The notes under the pieces: generated by a model
Databases searched by the model: none
What the model was told of the DNA's origin: nothing
What the model saw: only the letters and a program-made list of their open reading frames with translations
Translations under genes and position numbers: made by a program
Shown here: piece by piece, positions 16,785 through 25,478 of the stretch
Position numbering within the stretch: position 1 is the first letter of the stretch
How the letters are laid out: every line of letters starts with the position of its first letter
NCBI GenBank assembly: GCA_013178155.1
Contig: JABLXH010000042.1
Coordinates: 1 to 40,578 of the forward strand
Length of the DNA: 40,578 bases
Origin: Armatimonadota bacterium
Lineage (GTDB): Bacteria; Armatimonadota; Zipacnadia; Zipacnadales; UBA11051
Reading direction: 5' to 3'

Positions 16785-19568
16785 TCACTGACCGGGCCAC
16801 GTCACCTGCAGCTTCCCCGTGGCCCGGGTCCGGAGAAGCCCGTCGGCCCCCTGTTGGACACTCGCCACGCCAGCGATGTGGAACCGACAACGCCCTTCCA
16901 GCTTGCGCAGCGGGAAGTATGTCTCCTCCACGCCGCCCGCGGTGACCCGCAGCCCGTGGTCCTGCGCGGTAACGATGGCCGTCTGCCCATCGGCTTGAGC
17001 CACCACCTCACTGATTTCGTGGCCCTGTGTCATGCCATTGGGCAGCGTGAGAAGGAGCCACTGGCCCCGGAGTGCATCTCCGCTCGGCAGCGGCGTGTCC
17101 GTCAGGAGGGCGTCCCGGGGCTGCCCATCAGCCTGTCGGGTGCTGCCCGTCAGCTCGCCATCAAAGCCCGCTGTCTCGGCGACGAGGCCGAAACCCGGGC
17201 CGGTCAGGCTGGCGCCGTCTAACAGCCAGGCCGCTGTGACCTGGCCTGCGACCTGCCGGACGATGCCCAGCTTGCCCCGCAGCGCCAGCCCCGAGACGGT
17301 GGTCCGGACCGGGTAGGGTGCCTCGTCGGCGGTGCTGATGATGGTGTCCACGGTATCGCCGTGGCGCACCTCAACAGCGGTAGCCAGGGCGTCGCCGGGC
17401 TCCATCGCCAGCGGCTGAGCGCCCTGGACGAAGGGCGTACCCACATGCGGCTCATGGACGGCGACGAACACGCTCGTCAGGGGTGCTTCTCCCGTTCGCC
17501 GCACCAGCATCATAGGCATCCAGAAATCGTAGGCCTTGCGCATGTCGCCCGAGGACCCCTGGCCCATGCGGCGCACCGACGGGGCGCGGCCCAACCACAG
17601 CTCAGCTGGTCCCCCCGGTAGCATGTGCAGGCGGTACCGTGGCGCCCCATCACCGGAATACACGAAGTCCAGGGCGAAGCCACTCTCCACCGACGCTGGG
17701 CGCATGTCACGCAGCATGCCATAGGGCGGGTACTGGTGTGCCTCCTGCGTGGGCTCTACCCACTCCTCGTCCGGCAGTAGCATGGTCGGAACCGGATCCC
17801 CAAAGGGCAGATCACAGACAGCCGTGGTGTCCTCATCGGCGTCGCCATGCAGTGCCCAGTCGTGGAGCTTGCCGCCGCGCACGCGGAAGATATCCACCAA
17901 GTAGGCATCTCTTGCCGACACCGGAACGGTGACCAACAGTCGCTGATAGAGGTCCAGATCGGGTATGTTGCGGTACCCGAGCTTGCCGTCGGCCTCGACC
18001 ACGGCGATGTCCAGGCTCTCCGGGTCCTGCAAGTCCCCGGGGTGGTAGGCGAGCAAGTTGCCATCGGAGGGCGAACTCCGCTGATCGAGGCGGTCCACCA
18101 CCACCAGGTTGTGCCCGATAGCGGAAGTCGTCCAGCAGCGCATCTGCGTCCAGGTGTAGCCGATGTCCGGCAGCATCTCCTTGCCCTTGGCCCAGAGGGT
18201 CAGGTTGCAGTTGTCATAGTGCTGGTGCCCGTAGCCGCCCGAGAAGTGAAGCTGTGCCTGCATCTGGTGCAGGCCGCGGCCCCGTCCCAGCGAGGCATGG
18301 CCCATCGCGGGGCAGATGGTGGAGACCGTGGCCTCGCGCTTGGGCCAACGGTAGGCATACGGGTGGGTGTCGTGGATGCAGGCGTCCATTCCGTTGGGGT
18401 GAGCGAGGACGGCGGGGGCATTTTTGCAGCGTGCCCAGAAGGGGAAGTCCCGGTCCGGGTCCAGGTTGTCGTAGCGCTCGCCATCCTGCGGGTCCGTGTA
18501 CCCGACAGGATCGGAGTAGCCTCGCACCGCCTCGAAGGCGTATGTGAGCCCGCCGACGGTCATCGCATGATAAGCGGGGGTGCCTTCTTTCCAGAATCCA
18601 TCGCGCATGAAACCCTCAGTCAGGTTGCGCTGCATCCAGTAGTAGGCCCAGTGTACGTACCGCGGCTCGTTGATGATGCGGCCCAGAACCGCCGCGGAGC
18701 GCACGTCGTAGCCCACGCAGTTGTTCACGTGGTCGTCCCGCAGCATGATCTCCTCACAGGTGACCTTCAGGAAGTCCTTCTCGATGTGCTCCCGCACATC
18801 ATAGCCGCGCTCGGCTGAGAGCTTCTCGTACTCCGGGCTGGCGTAGGTCAGGTCGTAGGCCGGTAGGAGGCTGATGGGGATGTTGTTATGGAAGAAGTTC
18901 CAGCGCCCCGAGTCCCACGGCCAGGGCGCTTTCTGGTCCCGGAAGGCGATGCGGCGGGGCAGGTTCTGCATCACTGGATAGTGCGGGTAGCGCGTGGCAC
19001 AGCGGTCCAGGACCAAGGCAACCCGTCGGGCGTACTCCTCGTTGCCGGTCAGGGCGTAGGCGCGGGCGAGGGTATCGCATTGCCACTCCAGCCAACGTCG
19101 GCGCAGGAGCTGGAGGTGTAGACTCAGGAAGTGCGGCGCGTCGGCCTGGGAACCCTTATGGTAGGGGAGAGTGATGGTCTCGCCGAGGGCGTTCTGGCCG
19201 GCCAGGATCTCGGTCTCGGGGAAGCGTTCGTTAGGATAGACCGTCCCGCAGAAGCGGCAGGTCATCTCCCCGGGGCGATCGATGGTCCAGGTGAAGATAC
19301 CGTTGCCCTCGACACCGCCGTAGCAGTTGGGGCACTCGCAGTACTGCACATAGGTCCACTCCGGCACGAAGGCCAGCAGTTCAGCTTCACTCATGGCCAT
19401 CGCCGGCTTGATCCAGTCCTCGTACGTCGCGAGCTTGGCCGGGTCCAAGCCGTGGTCCATGACGGGGTGTTCGAGGTCCAGCGCCTGGCCGCCGCACCAG
19501 GCGACACCCGTCGCCAGGACGACCACAAGCAAGGCTGTCAGGACCATCTCGAGGCACGGTTGGCCCAC
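16785..19568 (-). CDS. Secreted heparinase II/III-like polysaccharide lyase
   Basis: 927 residues. The GTG at 19568 is chosen because GGAGG lies 8 bases upstream; ATG 19547 is the alternative. A signal peptide follows (MVLTALLVVVLATGVAWCGG). After it comes a small Cys cluster, C79-x2-C82 and C104-x2-C107 (with C77), likely a zinc knuckle. An alpha/alpha-toroid region spans about 130-420, including RRWLEWQCDTLARAYALTGN, NNCVGYDVRSAAVLG and EGTPAYHAMTVGG. The heparinase II/III block GGYGHQHYDNCNL lies near 443-455, leading into beta-sandwich domains to the end. Family members cut uronic-acid glycans (heparin, alginate) by beta-elimination. The real substrate is unknown. It is divergently paired with the UroD-like gene at 19699. 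Confidence 0.85.
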   Translation of the reverse strand: MGQPCLEMVLTALLVVVLATGVAWCGGQALDLEHPVMDHGLDPAKLATYEDWIKPAMAMSEAELLAFVPEWTYVQYCECPNCYGGVEGNGIFTWTIDRPGEMTCRFCGTVYPNERFPETEILAGQNALGETITLPYHKGSQADAPHFLSLHLQLLRRRWLEWQCDTLARAYALTGNEEYARRVALVLDRCATRYPHYPVMQNLPRRIAFRDQKAPWPWDSGRWNFFHNNIPISLLPAYDLTYASPEYEKLSAERGYDVREHIEKDFLKVTCEEIMLRDDHVNNCVGYDVRSAAVLGRIINEPRYVHWAYYWMQRNLTEGFMRDGFWKEGTPAYHAMTVGGLTYAFEAVRGYSDPVGYTDPQDGERYDNLDPDRDFPFWARCKNAPAVLAHPNGMDACIHDTHPYAYRWPKREATVSTICPAMGHASLGRGRGLHQMQAQLHFSGGYGHQHYDNCNLTLWAKGKEMLPDIGYTWTQMRCWTTSAIGHNLVVVDRLDQRSSPSDGNLLAYHPGDLQDPESLDIAVVEADGKLGYRNIPDLDLYQRLLVTVPVSARDAYLVDIFRVRGGKLHDWALHGDADEDTTAVCDLPFGDPVPTMLLPDEEWVEPTQEAHQYPPYGMLRDMRPASVESGFALDFVYSGDGAPRYRLHMLPGGPAELWLGRAPSVRRMGQGSSGDMRKAYDFWMPMMLVRRTGEAPLTSVFVAVHEPHVGTPFVQGAQPLAMEPGDALATAVEVRHGDTVDTIISTADEAPYPVRTTVSGLALRGKLGIVRQVAGQVTAAWLLDGASLTGPGFGLVAETAGFDGELTGSTRQADGQPRDALLTDTPLPSGDALRGQWLLLTLPNGMTQGHEISEVVAQADGQTAIVTAQDHGLRVTAGGVEETYFPLRKLEGRCRFHIAGVASVQQGADGLLRTRATGKLQVTWPGQ

Positions 19569-19698
19569 GGCGATCACCTCCGGACCAGGGTCAGCCACTC
19601 CTCTTCCTTGTTCCTTGTGGCCGAACCTGCCGGCAGGTATGGGCACCTGGCCGGAGAACCGACACCTGGTGCCATACACCCTTGTTGGGAGGTCGCTC
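19569..19698. promoter_or_regulatory. Divergent control region with 14-bp palindrome
   Basis: 130 bases lie between the starts of the heparinase-like gene and the UroD-like gene. It holds a perfect 14-base palindrome, ACCTGCCGGCAGGT, at 19625-19638, roughly central. This is a good candidate operator for a dimeric repressor acting on both genes. No clear -35/-10 pair could be assigned. GGGAGGT precedes the plus-strand ATG; GGAGG precedes the minus-strand GTG. Confidence 0.5.
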
Positions 19699-20844
19699 AT
19701 GTCTTTCGCTGAGCACAACGCGGAACAAGCCGCGGTCTGGAAGGCTTTCTGGGAAGGCAAACCCACCCGTGTGCCCATGATCTTGGGCGTCTCCAGCCGC
19801 TACACGGTGCTAAACCCCGAGGCCAACCCTGAAGGATACGACTTCGAGGACTTCTTCTGCCGTCCCGAGGCGATGTACCGGCATCTGCTGCGCAAGCAGC
19901 ACTTCATCCGCCACCACCTGTGGTGTGACCAGGAGATGGGGCTACCCGACAAGTGGCAGGTGGCGGTGGACTTCCAGAACTCCTACGAGGCTCTGTGGTT
20001 CGGCTGTCCCATTCACTTCCGCGAGGGGCAGGTCCCCGACACCACGCCAATCCTCGGCGATGACAACAAGCGGATGTTGTTTGACCGGGGACTACCCGAC
20101 CCCTTCCCAGCCACGGGCTGGATGGCACGGGCGTGGGAGTATTACGAGCAGTTCAAAGCGTGGGCGGCGGACGACGAGTTTGAGGGGCGGCCCATCGAGG
20201 TCACCGGCGTGCCAGGGGTAGGGACCGACGGGGTCTTCACCACCGCCTGCGCCCTGCGGGACCCCACCAGGCTGATGCTGGACATCTACGAGGACCCTGG
20301 CTACATCCACGAGCTGATGGCCTTTCTTACCGAGGCTTTCATCCGGCGCATCCGGGCGTACCGTGAGCGCCTGGGGCAGCCGGTGGAGAGCACCGCCTTC
20401 GGCCTGGCCGATGACGCCATCCAGATGCTGTCGGTGGAGCACTACCGGGAGTTTGTGCTGCCCTATCACAAGCGCCTGGTCGCCGAGTTCGGCAGCCAGG
20501 GCCCCAACAGCATGCATCTGTGTGGTGACGCCACCCGCCACTTCCGCACCATCCGCGACGAGCTGAATGTCATGAGCTTCGACACCGGCTTCCCGGTGGA
20601 CTTTGGCTGGCTGCGCCAGGAGCTGGGTCCCGAGGTGACGATCTACGGCGGGGTGCATGTCGAGGTCCTGCGCCGCGGCCCGGCGGAGGCTATTGTGGCC
20701 GAGGTCCGACGCATCCTATCGTCGGGCATCATGGAGGGTGGCAAGTTCGTCCTGCGCGACGCCAACAATCTGGCGCCTTACACCCCGCCGGAGCATGTGC
20801 GGGTGATGTATGAAACGGTCAAGGAGTATGGCAGATACGCGTGA
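19699..20844 (+). CDS. UroD-like protein lacking the third Zn cysteine
   Basis: 381 residues of the uroporphyrinogen decarboxylase superfamily. The His-x-Cys pair is present (H273, C275 in MHLCGD). The third cysteine, 77 residues later in the paralogue at 4154, is replaced: this stretch reads GKFVLRDANNLAPYTP, with Leu or Arg at the position. It keeps the C-terminal PPEHVRVMYETVKEYGRY helix typical of the group. It may bind zinc differently, or act as a methyltransferase on another acceptor. HemE function is unlikely. ATG 19699 follows GGGAGGT by 7 bases; a longer in-frame start at 19393 would run across the divergent heparinase-like gene and is rejected. Confidence 0.82.
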   Translation: MSFAEHNAEQAAVWKAFWEGKPTRVPMILGVSSRYTVLNPEANPEGYDFEDFFCRPEAMYRHLLRKQHFIRHHLWCDQEMGLPDKWQVAVDFQNSYEALWFGCPIHFREGQVPDTTPILGDDNKRMLFDRGLPDPFPATGWMARAWEYYEQFKAWAADDEFEGRPIEVTGVPGVGTDGVFTTACALRDPTRLMLDIYEDPGYIHELMAFLTEAFIRRIRAYRERLGQPVESTAFGLADDAIQMLSVEHYREFVLPYHKRLVAEFGSQGPNSMHLCGDATRHFRTIRDELNVMSFDTGFPVDFGWLRQELGPEVTIYGGVHVEVLRRGPAEAIVAEVRRILSSGIMEGGKFVLRDANNLAPYTPPEHVRVMYETVKEYGRYA

Positions 20845-20899
20845 GGGCGCATGGCGATGGGGCCGCGGTTGCCCGTTCCGTCAACGGTAGGCCCGCGCT

Positions 20900-22423
20900 C
20901 TACGCCTCGATCTCGCCCGCCATCGGCGTGAAGGCCCTGTCTACTACCTCCGCCGCCGGGGGCCGGGTGAAGCTGGACACCACCGGCAACACCAGCAGCG
21001 GCACGATCATGGCGCAAGCGCTGGCCAGGGGGATGATGGGCGACTTCGCGATCGGGATGAACGCCCCGTCGGGCCCGGTGACGCGCCAGACCATGGGCAT
21101 CAGCACCGCGATGCCCAAGCCGGTCAGCATCGCGGCCACGGCACCCGGCAACGTCGCCTTCCTCCAGAAGAGCCCATACACGTATGCCGCAAGGAAGGTC
21201 CCCGCCAGCGCGCCCCAGGAGAAGGCCATCAGGTTGACGATGAAACTGAGCTTGTAGGCCGCCAGCAGCACCGACACGGCGACAAACAGGGCGCACAGGA
21301 TGCGCATGATCAGTACCCCGCGCCTGTCGGCCCCCTCGCCTTTGACACGGAAGCCCAGCAGGTCCACGGAGATGGCCGCGCTGGAAACCAGCACCAAAGA
21401 GGCCAGGGTGCTCATCGAAGCCGCCAGGACAATCAGCAACACGAGCACCGAGAACCAGGATGGGGTGTGGGTGGCCAGCATGAAGGGCACGATCTTGTCC
21501 GGCTCCAGCTTCGGGTCGAAGGGCAAGGTCGCCGGGTCCAGGAGCAGCCGGCTCATGCCGCCGTTGAAGTAAGCCGACCCGGCGATGAGGGCGCAAAAGA
21601 GCGTGGAGATCACAATCGCCGGCTTGATGTCTCGCACACGCTTGATGGAGTAGAACTTCTGCACCATCTGCGGCATACCCCAGACGCCGAGGCTGGTCAC
21701 CACTACCAGACAGGCCAGCGTGACCCAGCCGGGGAAGGGCCCTGGCGCCGCAAAGGCTGGAGCGTTCTGGGGCAGGGCCCCCTCGATGATCGAGGGAATG
21801 ATGCCGCCCCGGGGCCCAGCCACCAGGTAGACCAGGATGACGACGCCGATGATCTGCACCAGGCCCTGGAAGAAGTCAGTCACGGTCACCGCCAGGTAGC
21901 CGCCCATCAGCAGGTAGACGGCGGTAATGCCCGCCATGAGTAGCGTAGCCTCCACGTAGCCGATACCCAGGTTCTGCTCGAAAAGATAGGCCAGCCCCTG
22001 GTAGACGGAGGCCGAGTAGGGGACCAGGAAGATGAAGACGATGGCTGCCGCCAGGGCCTTGAGGAAGGGCCAGCCATAGCGCTCGGCCAGGAACTCGGGC
22101 ATGGTGATGGCATCCAGGCGGGCGGTCATCTCACGCGTCCGGCGGCCCAGGACCCGCCACGCCAGCAGTGAGCCGATCAGGACGTTGCCGGCAGCGATCC
22201 ACAGGGTGTGCATGCCGTAGCCCCAGCCAAGCTTGCCGGCGTAGCCGATGAAGAGCACAGCGGAAAAGTAGGTGGTGCCGAAAGCGAAGGCGGAGACCCA
22301 GGGGCCAACGTTGCGGTTAGCAACGAAGAAGTCGCCCACGTTCTTGACGCGAGAGGAGGCCCAATAGCCAATGGCGACGTTGACCGCCACATACAGCAGC
22401 ACGACGATGACCTGCGCAGCCAT
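20900..22423 (-). CDS. Sodium:solute symporter (SSS family)
   Basis: 507 residues with about 13 hydrophobic helices. Family features include AIGYWASSRVKNVGDFFVAN near the start (helix 1 and the following loop), SAFAFGTTYFSAVLFIGYAG, and an SSS-type core with GVWGMPQMVQKFYSIK and MSTLASLVLVSSAAIS. It imports a small organic solute with sodium. Context suggests a sugar acid or uronate released by the secreted enzymes, but specificity cannot be read. ATG 22423 is chosen because GGAGG lies 8 bases upstream and it opens directly into helix 1. It converges on the UroD-like gene (55 bases between stops) and diverges from the secreted gene at 22649. Confidence 0.92.
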   Translation of the reverse strand: MAAQVIVVLLYVAVNVAIGYWASSRVKNVGDFFVANRNVGPWVSAFAFGTTYFSAVLFIGYAGKLGWGYGMHTLWIAAGNVLIGSLLAWRVLGRRTREMTARLDAITMPEFLAERYGWPFLKALAAAIVFIFLVPYSASVYQGLAYLFEQNLGIGYVEATLLMAGITAVYLLMGGYLAVTVTDFFQGLVQIIGVVILVYLVAGPRGGIIPSIIEGALPQNAPAFAAPGPFPGWVTLACLVVVTSLGVWGMPQMVQKFYSIKRVRDIKPAIVISTLFCALIAGSAYFNGGMSRLLLDPATLPFDPKLEPDKIVPFMLATHTPSWFSVLVLLIVLAASMSTLASLVLVSSAAISVDLLGFRVKGEGADRRGVLIMRILCALFVAVSVLLAAYKLSFIVNLMAFSWGALAGTFLAAYVYGLFWRKATLPGAVAAMLTGLGIAVLMPMVWRVTGPDGAFIPIAKSPIIPLASACAMIVPLLVLPVVSSFTRPPAAEVVDRAFTPMAGEIEA

Positions 22424-22648
22424 GCGACGAACCTCCGTGGGATCGGCCGCAGGCGGCGTGCCGAGGGGCCTGTGGCCCTGGGCAAGTCCGGCTGTCGTGC
22501 CGCAAACCCTACGACATGCCAATGAGACTCCGCTAAGATAACCAATCGTAGCCTAAGGGTCAAGCAGTGGCTCGCGACTTCAAACGTGGAGCTGACAGGA
22601 TAGGCCCGTCCCGGTGCCGAACTTTGCTGCGGGGAAGGGGAGAGAGCC
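22424..22648. promoter_or_regulatory. Divergent intergenic region with inverted repeat
   Basis: 225 bases lie between the symporter start and the secreted gene at 22649. An inverted repeat, TGTCGT-N12-ACGACA, is at 22493-22516 and could bind a dimeric regulator. A possible plus-strand -10 (TAAGAT, 22534-22539) has no good -35. Nothing else is recognisable. Confidence 0.35.
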
Positions 22649-23971
22649 ATGAACAGCATTCCCGCATGCCGCATCGTGGTGGCGGTGGCCGCCACAATCC
22701 TGCTCTTGGGGGCGAGGGCCATGCCAGCTCAGCCGGTGGCAATGCAGGGCGCCGACGATGCGACGATTCTGGAGTGGTTCCTGAAGCACACCGAGAGCAA
22801 CGTGGCCCGTGTGACGCCGGAGGCCCTGGCGGCCGTCGAACAAGCGGAGGATATCTGCTGGGTCTGGGTTCCGTACACGCAGATGCCTCTCCTGGCGTAT
22901 GAACTCACTGCCGACCCCAGGTATCTGGACCTTTTCGTCGGAGCGATGGACAGCCTCCTCACCCGCCTGCGCGCGGCGCCCGATGGCTATCTGGGCTTCC
23001 GCGGTCTGCCCTATGAACTCTTCCGTAACCCCGCCACACCCACCGCCGAGGCCGACTCCGATGTCGCCGACTTCGAGGTCGCTCACCTGATCTGTCACTT
23101 CGCTGAACTCGTACAAGACGACGGCACTCTGCGGGAGCGTTACGCGGCAAAGCTACTGGCTTACCTCGATGTGGCCGAAAAGAACCTGGTCGGCCCCAAG
23201 CTCGACAGCCGGCAACGGTATGTGGACCTGGGAGAGACCGGGGCCATCATTCGGATGCCGTCGGAGTTCGGCAACTACCGTGACAATCTCACAAATCCGC
23301 ACAACAAGCAGTCCAAGTTCTGCCGGACCTATCTCGCGCTGTACCGTGTGACCGGGAAAGACGACTACTTCCGGCGAGCGGTGAAGCTCGGAACGCGGTT
23401 CAAGCACACCCTGAAGCTGGTAGATGATCACTACACCTGGCACTACTGGGACCCGGCCGGGGACTGGGATCGGAAGCCTGACAACCCGCAGGAATGGAAG
23501 CACTGGATCGGCCCTGAGCACCGCGGCGGCTACCACGCGCTCACGGTGCAGATGGCCACCGAGCTCTATGACCACGGGGTCGTTTTCGACCGCACGGACA
23601 TGCAGCGGTTTGTGAATACCCAGATGCAAGTCTGCTGGAATGGGTCGCTGGAGGACCCGAAGTTTGCCAACACGGCCGGTGAGCCGATGACCGATCCCAA
23701 CTACCTGGAGATGATGGCCCCAGCGCTGGCCCGGTTTGACCCGAGAATACGCGAGTACTGCTACGGTTCGCGGGCGACGCAGGACCGCCTGGCGCGCCGG
23801 GAGCACGGCTGGCAAGGCGGAGTTGGGGCCATGGGATACCTGGCCGGCAAGTACCTGGAGCCTGGGACCGCCGACCCCACTCGCGCCCGGTACGCGGAGC
23901 AGTTCCGCCAGCAGGCCGACAACGCTGCGTTCCTGCAGACCATGCGCTATGACGTCGGCGCCGGGCAGTGA
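22649..23971 (+). CDS. Secreted protein, probable alpha/alpha-barrel carbohydrate-active enzyme
   Basis: 440 residues with a signal peptide (CRIVVAVAATILLLGARAMPAQ). The rest is mainly helical with repeated aromatic helix pairs (LLAYELTADPRYLDLFVGAMDSLL, YLALYRVTGKDDYFRRAVKLG, YHALTVQMATELYDHG). This pattern fits (alpha/alpha)6 barrels such as GH88/GH105 unsaturated uronyl hydrolases or uronyl epimerases. I cannot place it in a family and see no assigned catalytic motif; several Asp, His and Trp residues (HYTWHYWDPAGDWD) could line a sugar site. ATG 22649 has a GGGGAGAGAG site. A uronate-isomerase-like gene follows 29 bases later, so both may act on uronate products released by a lyase. Confidence 0.72.
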   Translation: MNSIPACRIVVAVAATILLLGARAMPAQPVAMQGADDATILEWFLKHTESNVARVTPEALAAVEQAEDICWVWVPYTQMPLLAYELTADPRYLDLFVGAMDSLLTRLRAAPDGYLGFRGLPYELFRNPATPTAEADSDVADFEVAHLICHFAELVQDDGTLRERYAAKLLAYLDVAEKNLVGPKLDSRQRYVDLGETGAIIRMPSEFGNYRDNLTNPHNKQSKFCRTYLALYRVTGKDDYFRRAVKLGTRFKHTLKLVDDHYTWHYWDPAGDWDRKPDNPQEWKHWIGPEHRGGYHALTVQMATELYDHGVVFDRTDMQRFVNTQMQVCWNGSLEDPKFANTAGEPMTDPNYLEMMAPALARFDPRIREYCYGSRATQDRLARREHGWQGGVGAMGYLAGKYLEPGTADPTRARYAEQFRQQADNAAFLQTMRYDVGAGQ

Positions 23972-24000
23972 GAGTCGGCGCTCGGGCCAGGGAGGACTTC

Positions 24001-25308
24001 ATGTCTGACTTCGAGACCACGCTGCGGGCAGCGATCGAGGCAAGCCCGGTCTACGACCCCCATAGTCATCTTCGGGCCGAACGCCCGCAAGCGGACCATC
24101 TGGCGGACATCGTCCTGTATCACCATGTCTGGATCGAACTGGTGTCGGCCGGCATGCCCCCGGACGCAACATCAAGGGCTGGCCTCCCCCATGAGGTTGC
24201 CGATCCGGGCATGGAGCCGCTGGAGCGTGTCAGGGCGGCTCTGCCGTACCTCCACCATCTTCGCGGCACCACCTGTGGCAACTTCCTGAGGGTCATTCTG
24301 CGCGACCTGTACGGTTTGCAGGAGGGGCGGCTGGCGGAGGACACGCTGGAGCAGGCCGCTGGGGCGGTAGCGGCGCGGGCCACCGATCCGGCATGGCTCG
24401 ATGACGTGCTGCAGAAGCGCTGCGGCATCCGCACGGTCCTCACTGTTGAGCACTCCAGGGCCGCGCCGTGTGCCGCCTGCGTCGGCCGCGGTCGCGAGGG
24501 GGTGCCGACCAACCTGATCAGCGGGAAACAGACCCCCGCGCAGACACTCGCGAGCATCGAGGAGCGATTGGGTTGCGATCTGGGGACCGGCGGTGACCTG
24601 CGCTCTGGCATGCACCGGCTGGGGCAGGAGTACAGCCGCAGCGGCCTGCACTTTGCTGGGGTGTGGCTGCTCCCACAGGTCTCCTGGCGAGAGCCGTCGG
24701 AGAAGGCCGTGACCGAGGTGCTGGCGCGGGCCCGCCGCAACGCGCCCCTGTCGCCCGACGATCTGAGCGAGTTCACCTGCCTGGGGCTGGACGGGTTTGT
24801 TGCCGGGTTGCGGGAGGGACCGCTGCGGACCATTCAGCTCATCCTGGGCGCGGAGGTCCTTCCCCCGCATCGCTCGATCACACACTGGGATGCCTCCGTG
24901 CCGGGGATGCTGGCGCGACTGGCGGGAGCCTATCCGGACTTCCATTTCAACTGCAGTACGGCTAGTGAGGTCCACATCCAGGACCTGGCGATTGTGGCCA
25001 AGCATGTGCCGAATGTCAGCGTCGCCGGGTACTGGTGGCATACGATATACCCGCACACCATCCGCAAGAGCCTTGCCCTGCGCCTGGACATGGTGCCGGC
25101 CAACAAGATCGTGGCGTTTTTCTCGGATGCCTACCATGCGGAGTGGTGTTACCCGAAGCTGCGGCTGGTCAGGCGCCTGCTCGGTGACGTGCTTCTGGAG
25201 CGGGTCAGCGACGGCACATACACGCCCGAAGCTGCCCTCTCGCTGGTTCCCGACCTGATGCATGACAACGCTGCCCGCATTTATGGGCTGCAGCCCCCGG
25301 TCAGCTAA
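24001..25308 (+). CDS. Uronate (glucuronate) isomerase-like amidohydrolase
   Basis: 435 residues. Shows the amidohydrolase-fold metal motif H-x-H early (H21, H23 in DPHSHL) and, near the C-terminus, FFSDAYHAEWCYPKL, whose Asp and His fit the UxaC-like active site. UxaC converts D-glucuronate to fructuronate and galacturonate to tagaturonate. This protein is a little shorter than typical UxaC and divergent, so another aldose/ketose acid substrate is possible. The start is ATG 24001, with AGGGAGG 7 bases upstream; the in-frame start at 23968 overlaps the previous gene. It is the only intracellular uronate enzyme visible here: no UxaB/UxuB, KdgK or KdgA is seen. Confidence 0.8.
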   Translation: MSDFETTLRAAIEASPVYDPHSHLRAERPQADHLADIVLYHHVWIELVSAGMPPDATSRAGLPHEVADPGMEPLERVRAALPYLHHLRGTTCGNFLRVILRDLYGLQEGRLAEDTLEQAAGAVAARATDPAWLDDVLQKRCGIRTVLTVEHSRAAPCAACVGRGREGVPTNLISGKQTPAQTLASIEERLGCDLGTGGDLRSGMHRLGQEYSRSGLHFAGVWLLPQVSWREPSEKAVTEVLARARRNAPLSPDDLSEFTCLGLDGFVAGLREGPLRTIQLILGAEVLPPHRSITHWDASVPGMLARLAGAYPDFHFNCSTASEVHIQDLAIVAKHVPNVSVAGYWWHTIYPHTIRKSLALRLDMVPANKIVAFFSDAYHAEWCYPKLRLVRRLLGDVLLERVSDGTYTPEAALSLVPDLMHDNAARIYGLQPPVS

Positions 25309-25322
25309 GAACGGCGTAGTGC

Positions 25323-25351
25323 TTTACGCCGAAACAGGCTTGTGGTATAGT
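25323..25351 (+). promoter_or_regulatory. Candidate sigma70-type promoter for rpsF
   Basis: TTTACG (25323-25328), a 17-base spacer, then TATAGT (25346-25351), with a TG one base before the -10 (extended -10). This is the best promoter match noticed in the window. It leaves a leader of about 120 bases before the rpsF start. Confidence 0.6.
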
Positions 25352-25416
25352 GTAGGGCGCTTGATAGAGCGTTAAGAGGGCGCCAGTCGTGGGCGCGGCG
25401 GCCATGGGCTCCGCGT

Positions 25417-25470
25417 CCCTTCCTGCTCTTCGCCGACAGGACGAAGAGCCGTGTGTCCATGGGAAGGAGG
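25417..25470 (+). promoter_or_regulatory. Structured rpsF leader, possible S6 (S6:S18) autoregulation site
   Basis: An 8-bp perfect hairpin (25425-25432 with 25442-25449) has the loop CCGACAGGA, starting with CCG. It lies inside a possible outer helix, CCTTCC (25418-25423) with GGAAGG (25462-25467), which would cover part of the ribosome site AAGGAGG (25464-25470). S6:S18-binding rpsF leaders in other bacteria are known to present a CCG trinucleotide beside a stem. The match here is by eye. Confidence 0.4.
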
Positions 25471-25478
25471 TGTGCGGG

